The notes beneath the pieces are model-generated. The model was not told where the DNA came from and searched no databases. It saw only the letters and a program-made list of their open reading frames with translations. A program made the translations under genes and the position numbers. A stretch of DNA of 64,000 nucleotides. Source: JBFLXR01 sp040757065. Lineage in GTDB: Bacteria > Pseudomonadota > Gammaproteobacteria > Burkholderiales > Gallionellaceae. Below are positions 54,585 to 63,472 of the stretch, in pieces. The number at the start of each line of letters is the position of its first letter. Position 1 is the stretch's first letter. The stretch covers positions 1-64,000 of the forward strand of contig JBFLXR010000012.1 in the NCBI GenBank assembly GCA_040757065.1, written 5' to 3'.

Positions 54585-54962
54585 ATGAAGCCGTATGCCA
54601 TTCGCACCACACTGATCGCCGTCTGCGCGCTGCTGCTGACGGCCTGCGCCCTGCCGCAAATTCACCACAATCAATTGGTCGGCCTGAATCTGGGCATGAC
54701 GCCGGTCGAAAGCGAGCGCACGCTGCAATTAGCCCCGCTCTCCAGCTATCCGACCGCCGTCGAAGGCGTCTCTTATACATTTCAGCGCTACAACCTGAAT
54801 AACGGCATGGAGCTAAGCCTGTATCTGCTGGCCTTCGAAGACAACAAGCTCAAGTATTGGGGGTATATCGAAGACTTCCGTCGCCACCCCGACAAGCGAC
54901 TGGTGCGCGCGCTCGACAATGTCATGCCCGCGATTGCAGCGGATTTGCGCAGAAAGAAATAG
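54585..54962 (+). CDS. Small lipoprotein, BamE/OmlA-like
   Basis: A 125-residue protein with lipobox LTAC (Cys21). GLNLGMTPVESERTLQLAP followed by a SYTFQRYNLNNGMELSLYLLAFEDNKLKYWGYIEDF strand series is reminiscent of the SmpA/OmlA (BamE) fold. It is too divergent to call BamE itself. It appears to be a paralogue of the preceding lipoprotein and shares its strand. It ends four bases before the convergent broken outer-membrane gene. Confidence 0.65.
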   Translation: MKPYAIRTTLIAVCALLLTACALPQIHHNQLVGLNLGMTPVESERTLQLAPLSSYPTAVEGVSYTFQRYNLNNGMELSLYLLAFEDNKLKYWGYIEDFRRHPDKRLVRALDNVMPAIAADLRRKK

Positions 54963-54966
54963 CCGG

Positions 54967-55662
54967 CTAAAACAACCGGTCCGGCGTCAGCCGCAGCCCG
55001 AACGACACCCAGCGGCTGGTGCGCGGACCGTTGAATTGCTGTCCGGTCGTCGCGTCGAGCTGGACGATATCGGGCACGAGCATGAAGCGCGCCCCGACTT
55101 GGCTGTACGGTTGCACGCGGTTATCGCCGAACACCTCGGCAATCGCCGTCAGACGCGGCAATAGCTGAAACTCGCCGCCGATTCCCCATGTCAGATTGTC
55201 GCGCCGGGTCGCCCGGTCGCGCAGCCAGCCGAGATTGGCGTGCAGCACAACGGCATCGTTGTCGAGCGACAGCGACAGGGGCACATAGGCATAGCGGTTG
55301 CCCAGCAGATTGGGGCCGGGATTCACATCGGGATGGCGTACCAGACCCGCCGCAAATCCAATGCCGTAGTTATTCGGCTCCAGCGGGCGCAGCAAGGTTT
55401 TCATCTGCAATACATAATCGGTGGTTGCCGCACCGCCGGTCGTATTCGCCCGCCCGCCGCCTGCCGTAATTTCGAAATTTCCGCCGAAATTGCAGGCAGG
55501 CAACGCCTAATATTCACGACTGCCGGAATAACTGCGCGTCCAACTTTCCAACTGGCAACTATTGGCCTTGGTCAGCCGCGCATCGTCGGTCACAAACGGA
55601 CGCGCCGCCCACGCCGGGGTCGGCAACAACAGAGAAAAGGCAATCAGAACCAGCTTATTCAT
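54967..55662 (-). pseudogene. Outer-membrane protein gene interrupted by an in-frame TAG
   Basis: One reading frame from ATG 55662 encodes a signal peptide (MNKLVLIAFSLLLPTPAWA) and then RPFVTDDARLTKANSCQLESWTR. It meets TAG at 55507-55509 and continues in the same frame with ALPACNFGGNFEITAGGG to the end, LRLTPDRLF. The two parts together make a 231-residue outer-membrane barrel-like protein of the transporter/phenol-degradation type, ending in phenylalanine. The residue lost is most likely tryptophan (TGG to TAG), since relatives appear to read EYWALPACN at this point. Either the gene is newly inactivated, the base is an error, or TAG is read through. Confidence 0.75.
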
Positions 55663-55782
55663 AAGCGTTATTTTAACCGTATTGCGCGGGCAAACGCCGA
55701 TTATGACAAAACTGTCATACTCCGAAAACACGAGGCCCCGTCGGCTCGCGCCGACGGCGCCTTTGCGCAACAGTCGGCCGGA

Positions 55783-56289
55783 TTACTTCTTCGCGGCGTC
55801 GTAGTTCAGGTCTGCGCGGCGGTTCTGCTTCCAGGCTTCTTCGTTATGGCCTTCCGCCTTCGGCTTGCTTTCGCCGTAGCTCAGCGTATCGACCTGCTCA
55901 GCCTTCGCACCGTTGGCAAGCAGCGCTTTTTTCACGCTGTCGGCGCGACGCTGACCCAGCGCCAGATTGTATTCATTGCTGCCACGCTCGTCGCAGTTGC
56001 CTTCCACGCGCACTTTACGGTGCGGACGGTATTTCAGGTACTTGCCATGCGCTTCCAGCATGGCCTTGTCCTCTGCCTGCACGGCCGAAACGTCGAACGG
56101 GAAATACGTGCTGCGCTTAGCCAGATCGGCATTGTTCGGATCGTTCAGCGGATCGACCACCGGCTTGGCGGCGGGAGCAGCAGCTTGCGGAGCCGGCGCC
56201 GCAGCGGGTTGTTCTGGCGCCTTGGGCTTGTCGCTTGCGCAAGCCGCCAACAAATTAGCCAACACCGCAGCGATGAGTACCTTCTTCAT
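55783..56289 (-). CDS. pal: Peptidoglycan-associated lipoprotein Pal
   Basis: Pal tethers the outer membrane to peptidoglycan and works with TolB. The 168-residue protein has lipobox LAAC (Cys17), an Ala/Pro linker of about 35 residues, and an OmpA-like C-terminal domain with YFPFDVSAVQ and GNCDERGSNEYNLALGQRRADSVKKAL. ATG 56289 has AGGAG just upstream. The usual tolQRAB-pal order is not present: psiF and mltA lie upstream on this side and no tolB or ybgF is next to it. Confidence 0.95.
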   Translation of the reverse strand: MKKVLIAAVLANLLAACASDKPKAPEQPAAAPAPQAAAPAAKPVVDPLNDPNNADLAKRSTYFPFDVSAVQAEDKAMLEAHGKYLKYRPHRKVRVEGNCDERGSNEYNLALGQRRADSVKKALLANGAKAEQVDTLSYGESKPKAEGHNEEAWKQNRRADLNYDAAKK

Positions 56290-56586
56290 GATTTCTCCTT
56301 GATATTCGCTCATTGATTATTATCGTACACCCCGCCCGACCGGATATTTCCGACCGCGCCCGGCATATTCACGCCTATATTACACCAAAATCTATTTGCG
56401 TAAATGTTTACAGGGGATTTTCGCGCCATTTTGCGCGATCCTCCCTGAATTGTAGGTTTATTAGCGGCATCGCGCAGAAAAAGTTGAATCGAGCCGCACT
56501 CAGCACAGTTAAGCATCACGCTTATTGCTTAAGTGCCGCACACACGATTAGGCTTACCCGCTCCATCAACCACTGCGGGAGCCACC
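56290..56586. other. Divergent intergenic region between pal and psiF
   Basis: This 297-base region must hold promoters for pal and for the PsiF-type gene. It is AT-rich in its middle (ATTACACCAAAATC and TTTGCGTAAATGTTTAC). No pho box or other known operator was recognised. Confidence 0.4.
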
Positions 56587-56847
56587 ATGAAAAAACTCGT
56601 TTACGTCCTGATCGCTGCCTTCTTCGCCGCGCAAACCGCCTATGCCGAAGATGCCGCCTGCGACGCCAAAGCCGCCGAAAAGAAACTGGCCGGCGCAGCT
56701 AAAAACAGTTTCATGAAGAAATGCGAACGCGATGCCAAGGCCGACACCGCCAAGCAAAGCTGCGATGCACAGGCTGCCGAAAAGAAATTGAAAGGCGCGG
56801 CCAAGAACAGCTTCACCAAAAAATGCGTGGCTGACGCAACCAAGTAA
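56587..56847 (+). CDS. psiF: PsiF-type small periplasmic protein
   Basis: An 86-residue protein with a signal peptide (cleaved near AYAED) and two PsiF repeats: CDAKAAEKKLAGAAKNSFMKKC and CDAQAAEKKLKGAAKNSFTKKC. Cysteines at both ends of each repeat suggest disulfides. E. coli psiF is induced by phosphate starvation; no such control element was seen here. The function is unknown. The longer upstream frame was rejected because the start codon begins the signal peptide. Confidence 0.9.
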   Translation: MKKLVYVLIAAFFAAQTAYAEDAACDAKAAEKKLAGAAKNSFMKKCERDAKADTAKQSCDAQAAEKKLKGAAKNSFTKKCVADATK

Positions 56848-56868
56848 GCCTTTCTACCCGCTGAAACG

Positions 56869-56895
56869 AACAGGGCGAGACATCCTCGCCCTGTT
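56869..56895. terminator. Hairpin between psiF and mltA
   Basis: AACAGGGCGAG and CTCGCCCTGTT form an 11-base perfect stem with a five-base loop. It lies between the convergent psiF and mltA genes and may serve both, though only a short T-rich tail (GCATTTG) follows on the plus strand. Confidence 0.7.
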
Positions 56896-56913
56896 GCATT
56901 TGATGCGTCCCGT

Positions 56914-58134
56914 TCAGCTTCCGCTGCCGTTCGCCGTCCCGCTCCCGCCCGGCTCCAACCCCTTCGGGAAAAACACCCACATCCGGCCTTGCTGTTTCAT
57001 GCGCCCGGCGTTGGCAGCGGCGGTTTCGCCGAAGCCCCAGAAGAAATCGGCGCGAATCACGCCCTTAATCGCGCCGCCGGTATCCTGCGCCAGCATCAGG
57101 CGATTAAGCGGGGTGTTGGAATTCGGCTCGGTGGTGGCGAGCAACACCGGCGCACCGAGCGGCACGACGCGGGTATCCACCGCAATGCTGTAGCCGCCGG
57201 TGAGCGGCACACCCAGCGCACCGAGCGGCGCAGTGAGATGACCGGGCAATTCGCGGAAAAAAACGTAGCTCGGGTTTTGTCCGAGCAAGGCGGGCAGTTT
57301 ATCCGGGTTGCGCTGCCCCCACGCCTTGATGCCCTGCATCGAGGCTTCTTCCGGCTTGAGTTCGCCCATTTCGATCAGCTTTTTACCGACCGACACATAA
57401 GGGAAGCCGTTCTGGTCGGCATACCCCACTTTGAGCGCCTGCCCATCGGGCAATTCGATGCGCCCGGAGCCCTGAATTTGCAGGAAGAACAGCTCGACCG
57501 GATCTTCCACCCAGCACAGCTCACGCCCTTTCAGTGCAGCGGCGCCGGCATCGATTTCGGCGCGGTTGTAATACGGCACCACGCGCTTGCCCTTCAGCCG
57601 TCCGCGCAGGCGCATGCCTTTGAGTTGCGGATAGACTTCGCCGAGGTCGATTTCCAGCAAATCGTCCGGCGCGGCATACAGCGGGTAGCGGAAGCGTGCG
57701 CTCTTATGCTTCGCGCCCTTCAGCAAGGGTTCGTAATAGCCGGTAATCAGGCCGGTTTCACCGCCTTCGGCAGTGCGAATCTGATAAGGCGTGAAGTTGG
57801 CTTCGAAAAAAGCGCGTTGCGCGGCGTTATCGGCGGCATCCACCTGGCCGGACTGGGCGCACACTTCCTGCCAGCCCTTTTTCTTGCTGAGGGCTTTGCA
57901 GCTTTGCTGGAACGCTTGCCAGGAATTCGCCAGATTGAGCGCGCCCCAGTCGGGCAGACTTTCCCAGCCGGCAGGAACGAATACCGGCTGCGGCACAGCG
58001 GCGACGGGCGGTTTTTCAGGCGGGCACTGGCATTGCGCGGGCGGCGGCTTGGGCGTTTCCTTGGCGGTATCCTTCACCGCTGCCGTCTGACACCCCGCCA
58101 ACACGCCCGCCAACACTAACCAACCGAATTTCAT
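56914..58134 (-). CDS. mltA: Membrane-bound lytic murein transglycosylase A
   Basis: MltA cleaves peptidoglycan glycan chains with 1,6-anhydromuramic acid formation, anchored at the outer membrane. The 406-residue lipoprotein has lipobox LAGC (Cys15), a Cys/Pro-rich segment, the MltA domain (QAFQQSCKALSKKKGWQEVC, GLITGYYEPLLKG, FFLQIQGSGRIELPDG), and a C-terminal 3D domain with LAQDTGGAIKGVIRADFFWG carrying the catalytic aspartates. Confidence 0.95.
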   Translation of the reverse strand: MKFGWLVLAGVLAGCQTAAVKDTAKETPKPPPAQCQCPPEKPPVAAVPQPVFVPAGWESLPDWGALNLANSWQAFQQSCKALSKKKGWQEVCAQSGQVDAADNAAQRAFFEANFTPYQIRTAEGGETGLITGYYEPLLKGAKHKSARFRYPLYAAPDDLLEIDLGEVYPQLKGMRLRGRLKGKRVVPYYNRAEIDAGAAALKGRELCWVEDPVELFFLQIQGSGRIELPDGQALKVGYADQNGFPYVSVGKKLIEMGELKPEEASMQGIKAWGQRNPDKLPALLGQNPSYVFFRELPGHLTAPLGALGVPLTGGYSIAVDTRVVPLGAPVLLATTEPNSNTPLNRLMLAQDTGGAIKGVIRADFFWGFGETAAANAGRMKQQGRMWVFFPKGLEPGGSGTANGSGS

Positions 58135-58190
58135 GCGCCGTCTCCAGATTTAGAATGCGGCGCATTATCGCGCATTTCGCGCGCGGCGGC

Positions 58191-59809
58191 TCAAGCGAAC
58201 TTGAAGCGGTTGCGCCCTTCGCTCTTGGCGGCGTACATGGCGGCGTCGGCACGCCTGATCAACGCGTCCTGATCGGGCGCATCGAGCGGGTACAGCGCAA
58301 TACCGATGCTGCACGACACCTCGGCCTCGATGCCTTCGATGGAAAACGGCTGCACCAGCGCATTCAGGATATTCTGCGCCACAGCGCGCACGCGGGTCGT
58401 TTCGGTCAGACCGGAAAGAATCACCGTGAATTCGTCGCCGCCCATACGCGCCACCGTGTCGGTATCGCGCACGCAGTTGTTGATGCGGAGCGCGGCCTGC
58501 CGCAGCAGCTTGTCGCCGATGTCATGGCCGTGGGTGTCGTTCACCTCCTTGAAGCGGTCGAGATCGAGGAAGAACAGCGCCAGCGACTGCTGACTGCGGT
58601 GGCATTTCTTGATTTCCTGCTCCAGCCGGTCGAAGAACAGGCGACGGTTGGGCAGGTCGGTCGCATGGTCGTAGTTCGCCTGCCGCCACATCAGATCGGA
58701 AGCATGCTTCTTCTCGGTAATGTCGGTGAACACCGCCACGCGGCGGTACAATTCGCCGTGCTTATCCAGAATCGTGCTGATGGTCAGAAATTCGGCATAA
58801 TCGCGCCCGTTCTTGTGGCGGTTCCACAACTCGCCTTCCCAATAGCCGTCGCGGTTCAGGGCTTGCCACATCTGCTCGTACAGCTCCGGCGTCTGCCGGG
58901 GAGACTTAAACAGACTCGGCATCTGCCCGATTACCTCATGAAACTCGTAGCCGGTGATCTCGGTAAAGGCCGGATTCACGCTGACAATGCGGTTCGACTC
59001 GTCGGTGACCATAATCGCCGCATTGCTGAACTGGAACACCGTCGAGGCGATTTTCAGCTCTTCTTCCGCGCGCTTGCGGGCGGTAATGTCGCGCATAAAA
59101 GTAAAAAACACGCCGCCGCGCACATCGAGATAACGCACGCTGGCTTCCAGATCGATCAGCGTGCCATCCTTGCGGCGGTGGCGCGTCTCGAAACGGTCAT
59201 AACCGTTTTCCACGATCTTCCGGATATGCGCCGCAGTTTCTTGCGGCGACTCGATCGCTTCCAGATCGTTGATGCGCATGGTCAGCAGCTCTTCACGGCT
59301 GTAGCCGACCATTTCGCAATAAGCATCGTTCAAATCCAGAATGCGCGCCGTATTGGGATCGACCGCATAAAATCCGTCCATCGAGGCTTGCACCATCGCG
59401 CCGTATTCCAGCTCGCGCTGTTTGCGTTCGGTAATATCACGGCAGACGTTCAGAAAGGCCGGGCGGCCATTATAAGTAACGGTGCGATATGCATTTCCAC
59501 CGACACATGCGTGCCATCGGCGCGAACCTGTACCGCTTCGAAGGTGGCTTCGCCGTCGCGCTTGAGCAACGCCATGCGCTCGGCAACTTTGGAGGCCGAG
59601 TCAGCATCGTCGATGTCCACCGGGCCGAGTCGCAGAATTTCCTCGCGGCTGCGCCCGAGGTGCTTGCAGGCCGCCGCATTCGCTTCCACGAATTTACGGG
59701 TTTCCTGATCCACCACCAGAATCGGATCGCCCACCGACTCGAACAGCGTGCACTGCATCCCCTCTTCGAGCGGATTGCACACTTTTTTATTACTCTTTTC
59801 CATATCCAT
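58191..59809 (-). pseudogene. PAS-PAS-PAS-GGDEF diguanylate cyclase gene split by a frameshift
   Basis: The 5' frame (59809 to about 59478) encodes a PAS domain (MQCTLFESVGDPILVVDQE...DGTHVSVEMHIAP). It then ends early as LLIMAARPF-stop. The next frame continues the same protein without loss: TYNGRPAFLNVCRDITERKQRELEYGAMVQASMDGF. After that come two more PAS domains, each followed by RDITARKRAEEE or TDITEKKHASD, and a GGDEF domain with the intact GGDEF signature and FLDLDRFKEVNDTHG. One base is missing at about 59477/59478. Restored, it would make about 539 residues and act as a diguanylate cyclase sensing a signal by PAS. The downstream 401-residue part could still be translated by itself. 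Confidence 0.8.
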
Positions 59810-59875
59810 TAGTATATTTTAATATATCACCCCCGCCGGGGCAAACCGCCCTGCGCCGCATTGCCCTGCGCATTT

Positions 59876-59904
59876 TTGCATTTCGTGTAAAATGCGTATG
59901 TAAT
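59876..59904 (+). promoter_or_regulatory. rpe promoter with internal inverted repeat
   Basis: TTGCAT (59876-59881), a 17-base spacer and TGTAAT (59899-59904) form a promoter 33 bases before the rpe ATG. Inside the spacer GCATTT and AAATGC (59878-59895) are symmetric around a six-base centre, a possible operator overlapping the -35. Confidence 0.55.
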
Positions 59905-59936
59905 CAATATTCGCAACATTTGTGTTAAGGACTGTC

Positions 59937-60626
59937 ATGTATCAAATCGCTCCGAGCATTCTTTCCGCCAACTTCGCCAAGCTGGGCGAAGAAGTCGATA
60001 ACGTCATCGCCTCCGGCGCCGACATCGTGCATTTCGACGTGATGGACAACCATTACGTGCCCAACCTGACCATCGGCCCGCTGGTGTGCGAAGCCCTGCG
60101 CAAGCACGGCGTCACCGCACCCATCGACGTGCATCTGATGGTTAAACCGGTGGATCGCATCATTCCCGATTTCGCTAAGGCCGGCGCAACGTTCATCACC
60201 TTCCACCCGGAAGCTTCCGAACATATCGACCGCACCATCGGCCTGATTAAAGAAAGCGGCTGCAAAGCCGGTCTGGTGTTCAACCCGTCCACCCCGCTGG
60301 ACGTGCTGGAATACACCCTGCCGAAGTTGGACATGGTATTGCTGATGTCGGTGAACCCCGGTTTCGGCGGTCAGAAATTCATCCCCCACGTGCTGGACAA
60401 AGCACGTAAGGTACGTCAAATGATCGATGCGGGCAGTTATAACTGCCTGCTGGAAATCGACGGCGGCGTCGGCCCGGCCAACATCCGCGAAGTGGCGGAA
60501 GCCGGTGTGGACACCTTCGTGGCTGGCTCCGCCGTATTCGGCAAGCGCAATGAAGCCGACCCGAACCGTTACGACACCATCATCGGCGAAATGCGCGCCG
60601 AGTTGGCGAAAGTCAAAAAGGGCTAA
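59937..60626 (+). CDS. rpe: Ribulose-phosphate 3-epimerase
   Basis: Rpe interconverts ribulose 5-phosphate and xylulose 5-phosphate in the pentose phosphate and Calvin cycles. The 229-residue barrel has IAPSILSANFAKLGEEV, HFDVMDNHYVPNLTIGPLV, MSVNPGFGGQKFIPHVL and EIDGGVGPANIREVAEAGVDTFVAGSAVFG. ATG 59937 has AAGGA six bases upstream. It leads the rpe-lipoprotein-gph-trpE run. Confidence 0.97.
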   Translation: MYQIAPSILSANFAKLGEEVDNVIASGADIVHFDVMDNHYVPNLTIGPLVCEALRKHGVTAPIDVHLMVKPVDRIIPDFAKAGATFITFHPEASEHIDRTIGLIKESGCKAGLVFNPSTPLDVLEYTLPKLDMVLLMSVNPGFGGQKFIPHVLDKARKVRQMIDAGSYNCLLEIDGGVGPANIREVAEAGVDTFVAGSAVFGKRNEADPNRYDTIIGEMRAELAKVKKG

Positions 60627-60630
60627 GGCC

Positions 60631-61044
60631 ATGCGTCCGGCGTCTTACTTGCTGATCGGTTTGCTGGCGCTGGCGGGCTGCGACAAGCTCACCGGCAAAA
60701 ACCCTGAACAAGATCAAAAAAGCAAAGACGCGGTCGCGGTAGGCTACGCCTGCCGCGTCTCGCAAAAGGCGCCGGAAGCCTGCATGAAGGAAAACGAAGC
60801 GCAAAGCCCCGCGCTGATTCTGGACGGCTGGAAAAAAGCCGATCAGGACATCAAGAACCGCGCGATCGACGCCAACATGATTAACCCGCCGCCGCTCGCT
60901 CCGGAAAGCGCCGCAGCACATGGCGAGGGTAAAGACGAAGAGGCGAAGAAGGACGAAAAAGCCGAGGAGAAGCCGGCCGAAGATAAAAAGCCGTCGGAAC
61001 CGCCCAGCACCAAGGTGCTCGGTCAGAAGATGAAGGCTCACTAA
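60631..61044 (+). CDS. Small lipoprotein with charged C-terminus
   Basis: A 137-residue protein with a lipobox LAGC (Cys17). The region GYACRVSQKAPEACMKENEAQSPALILDGWKKADQDIKN contains two cysteines that may form a disulfide. The last 50 residues are low-complexity Glu/Lys/Ala/Pro. The function is unknown. It lies four bases after rpe and 43 before gph, so it is co-transcribed with them. Similar unannotated lipoproteins occur in this position in betaproteobacteria. Confidence 0.75.
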   Translation: MRPASYLLIGLLALAGCDKLTGKNPEQDQKSKDAVAVGYACRVSQKAPEACMKENEAQSPALILDGWKKADQDIKNRAIDANMINPPPLAPESAAAHGEGKDEEAKKDEKAEEKPAEDKKPSEPPSTKVLGQKMKAH

Positions 61045-61087
61045 GAATTCAGCCGCCCGGCACTGCCGGACGACGCAAGGAATAACC

Positions 61088-61792
61088 ATGCAACAAGCTC
61101 AAATTCGCAGCGCACTGCCGTTCCCCGTTGCCGTTTCCGCGATCGTGATCGATCTGGACGGCACGTTGCTGCACACCGCCCCGGAACTGGCGGAATCCGC
61201 CAACCGCATGCTGCGCGACATGGGGCGTGCGCCCGTTTCGCAAGATTTGCTGATGAGCTACATCGGCAACGGCATTCACTGGCTGGTAAAACGCGCCCTG
61301 ACCGGCGATATGTACGCCGAGCCGGACGCTGCGCTGTTCGACGAAGCGCTGCCGATTTTCGAAAAGCACTACACCGAACTGGCCTGCCAAAGCCAGCCGT
61401 TCCAGAACGTGGTGCAAGGTCTGGACGCTATGCAGGCAGCCGGTTTCCGTCTGGGCTGCATCACCAACAAAGTGATGCGCTATACCGACCCGATTTTGCA
61501 GCACTCCGGGATGGCGAAGTATTTCGACATCGTGCTGGCGGGCGACACCCTGCCGGAAAAGAAGCCGCACCCGCTGCCGCTGCTGCACGCCGCGAAGTTT
61601 TTCGGCTGCCCGATCGAACAGCTGCTGCTGGTGGGCGATTCGCTGAGCGATGCGCAAGCCGCACGTGCCGCCGGCTGCCCGATTATCTGCGTGCCTTACG
61701 GCTATAATCACGGCGAACCGGTCGAAACGCTGGACATCGACGCTGTGATTCCCGATTTGTCCGGCGTGCTGCCGCTGATCAAACGCGCCTGA
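61088..61792 (+). CDS. gph: Phosphoglycolate phosphatase
   Basis: Gph removes phosphate from 2-phosphoglycolate formed by DNA repair or RuBisCO oxygenation. The 234-residue HAD hydrolase has the nucleophile motif IVIDLDGTLLHTAPEL, LGCITNKVMRYTDPIL, and GDSLSDAQAARAAGCP. It follows rpe and a small lipoprotein gene, an arrangement that supports the gph assignment over other HAD phosphatases. Its end is five bases before a trp leader ORF. Confidence 0.94.
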   Translation: MQQAQIRSALPFPVAVSAIVIDLDGTLLHTAPELAESANRMLRDMGRAPVSQDLLMSYIGNGIHWLVKRALTGDMYAEPDAALFDEALPIFEKHYTELACQSQPFQNVVQGLDAMQAAGFRLGCITNKVMRYTDPILQHSGMAKYFDIVLAGDTLPEKKPHPLPLLHAAKFFGCPIEQLLLVGDSLSDAQAARAAGCPIICVPYGYNHGEPVETLDIDAVIPDLSGVLPLIKRA

Positions 61793-61797
61793 ACCTT

Positions 61798-61851
61798 ATG
61801 CAAACGAAACCCCTCAAAATCTGGAGAGCAATCGCCGGCTGGCGATGGTGA
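61798..61851 (+). CDS. trpL: trp leader peptide
   Basis: A 17-codon ORF reading MQTKPLKIWRAIAGWRW with three tryptophans in the last nine residues, just ahead of an attenuator and trpE. Ribosome stalling at these codons would sense charged tRNA-Trp. No strong ribosome site was seen. The ORF begins five bases after the gph stop, so it may be read by readthrough from the upstream message or from a promoter within gph. Confidence 0.85.
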   Translation: MQTKPLKIWRAIAGWRW

Positions 61852-61870
61852 ACTTCACCGCCGCCCCGAC

Positions 61871-61957
61871 CCGGCTGCGCGCGTTTTCCTTTCCATGCAC
61901 AGATCATCGGAAAACGCCTTGGGATGCCCCGCAGCCGCATTGCGATGATCTGTTTTT
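61871..61957 (+). promoter_or_regulatory. trp attenuator
   Basis: The terminator stem is ACAGATCATCG (61899-61909) with CGATGATCTGT (61943-61953) and a five-T tail. An alternative antiterminator pairs GCGTTTTCC (61881-61889) with GGAAAACGC (61909-61917), enclosing the left arm of the terminator. CCGGC at 61871 can pair with GCCGG in the leader-coding region (61834), giving the 1:2 pairing. These form the classical 1:2, 2:3, 3:4 alternatives. Confidence 0.88.
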
Positions 61958-61970
61958 GAGGAGTTTTTAA

Positions 61971-63449
61971 ATGCTGCACCCGATTTCCGAACAAGAATTC
62001 AACCAACTCGCCGCGCAAGGCTATAACCGCATTCCTTTGGTTGCGGAAACCTTCGCCGATCTCGACACCCCGCTGTCGGTTTATCTCAAGCTGGCCAATT
62101 GCCCGTATTCCTACCTGCTGGAATCGGTGCAGGGCGGCGAACGCTTCGGACGCTATTCCTTTATCGGCCTGCCCGCCGACGTACGCATCACCGTGCGCGG
62201 CAAGCAAGTCACGCTCACCCACGGCGCGACCGAAACCGTGCACGGGGTTGAAAACCCGCTGGACTTCATTCAGGAATACCGCGCCCGTTTCCGCGTTGCG
62301 CCGCTGCCCGGCCTGCCGCGCTTCACCGGCGGTCTGGCAGGGTATTTCGGCTACGACACCGTGCGCTATATCGAGCCGCGGCTGGCGGGAACGCAAAAGC
62401 CGGATGCCATCGGCACGCCGGACATTCTGCTGATGCTCACCGAACAACTGGCAGTGGTGGACAACCTCGCCGGCAAGATCACCTTCATCGTTTACGCCAA
62501 CCCGGAACACGCCGATGCCTACGCACTGGCGCGTCAGCAACTGCACGCCCTGCTGCAACGCCTGCGCCAGCCGGTCGCCATCCCGCGCGCCCCGGCCATG
62601 CACGGCGGCGAAGCCTATTCCGAATTCGGCGAAGAACCTTTCAAGCAAGCGGTTGAAACAGCCAAGCGCTACATCTTCGACGGCGACATCATGCAAGTCG
62701 TACTGGCGCAACGCATGGCGCAGCCCTTCCCGGCTGCCCCGCTCTCGCTCTACCGCGCCCTGCGCAGCCTCAACCCCTCGCCCTACATGTTCTACTACGA
62801 CATGGGCGACCACCACGTAGTTGGCGCCTCGCCGGAGATTCTGGTGCGACTGGAAGACGACACCGTCACCGTGCGCCCCATCGCCGGCACCCGCCCGCGC
62901 GGCAAAACCGCCGAACAAGACAAAGCGCTCGCGCAAGAACTGCTCGCCGACCCGAAAGAACTGGCCGAACACCTCATGCTGATCGACCTCGGCCGCAACG
63001 ACACCGGCCGCGTCGCCCGGCACGGCAGCGTCCGCCTCACCGAAAAAATGGTGATCGAACGCTACTCCCACGTCATGCACATCGTCTCCAACGTCGAAGG
63101 CAAACTCAAAGCAGGACTCGATGCCATCGACGTCCTCAAAGCCACCTTCCCCGCCGGTACCGTCAGCGGCGCACCCAAAGTGCGCGCCATGGAAATCATC
63201 GACGAACTCGAACCCAGCAAACGCGGCATCTACGCCGGCGCAGTCGGCTACCTCGGCTTCAACGGCGGCATGGACCTCGCCATCGCCCTGCGCACCGGCC
63301 TCATCAAAGACGCCATGCTCTACGTTCAGGCTGGCGCCGGCATCGTCGCCGACTCCATCCCCGACAGCGAATGGACCGAAACCCAAAACAAAGCCCGCGC
63401 CGTCCTCCGCGCCGCCGAAATGGTCCTTGCCGGACTCGACAGCGAATAA
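61971..63449 (+). CDS. trpE: Anthranilate synthase component I
   Basis: TrpE makes anthranilate from chorismate with TrpG-supplied ammonia, the first step of tryptophan synthesis. The 492-residue protein has the chorismate-binding PIAGTRPRG, NDTGRVARHGSVRL, GTVSGAPKVRAMEIIDELE and GAVGYLGFNGGMDLAIALRT motifs; the N-terminal regulatory part has LESVQGGERFGRYSFIG. GAGGAG seven bases upstream supports the start. The expected trpG, trpD and trpC are not seen before the window ends. Confidence 0.97.
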   Translation: MLHPISEQEFNQLAAQGYNRIPLVAETFADLDTPLSVYLKLANCPYSYLLESVQGGERFGRYSFIGLPADVRITVRGKQVTLTHGATETVHGVENPLDFIQEYRARFRVAPLPGLPRFTGGLAGYFGYDTVRYIEPRLAGTQKPDAIGTPDILLMLTEQLAVVDNLAGKITFIVYANPEHADAYALARQQLHALLQRLRQPVAIPRAPAMHGGEAYSEFGEEPFKQAVETAKRYIFDGDIMQVVLAQRMAQPFPAAPLSLYRALRSLNPSPYMFYYDMGDHHVVGASPEILVRLEDDTVTVRPIAGTRPRGKTAEQDKALAQELLADPKELAEHLMLIDLGRNDTGRVARHGSVRLTEKMVIERYSHVMHIVSNVEGKLKAGLDAIDVLKATFPAGTVSGAPKVRAMEIIDELEPSKRGIYAGAVGYLGFNGGMDLAIALRTGLIKDAMLYVQAGAGIVADSIPDSEWTETQNKARAVLRAAEMVLAGLDSE

Positions 63450-63472
63450 GCGAGCAGCGCGCAAGCAACAGC

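Noticed and set aside
55507..55509. TAG read as pyrrolysine or another special amino acid
   Set aside because: No pyl genes are seen, and relatives seem to carry tryptophan at this place, so a plain TGG to TAG change is simpler.
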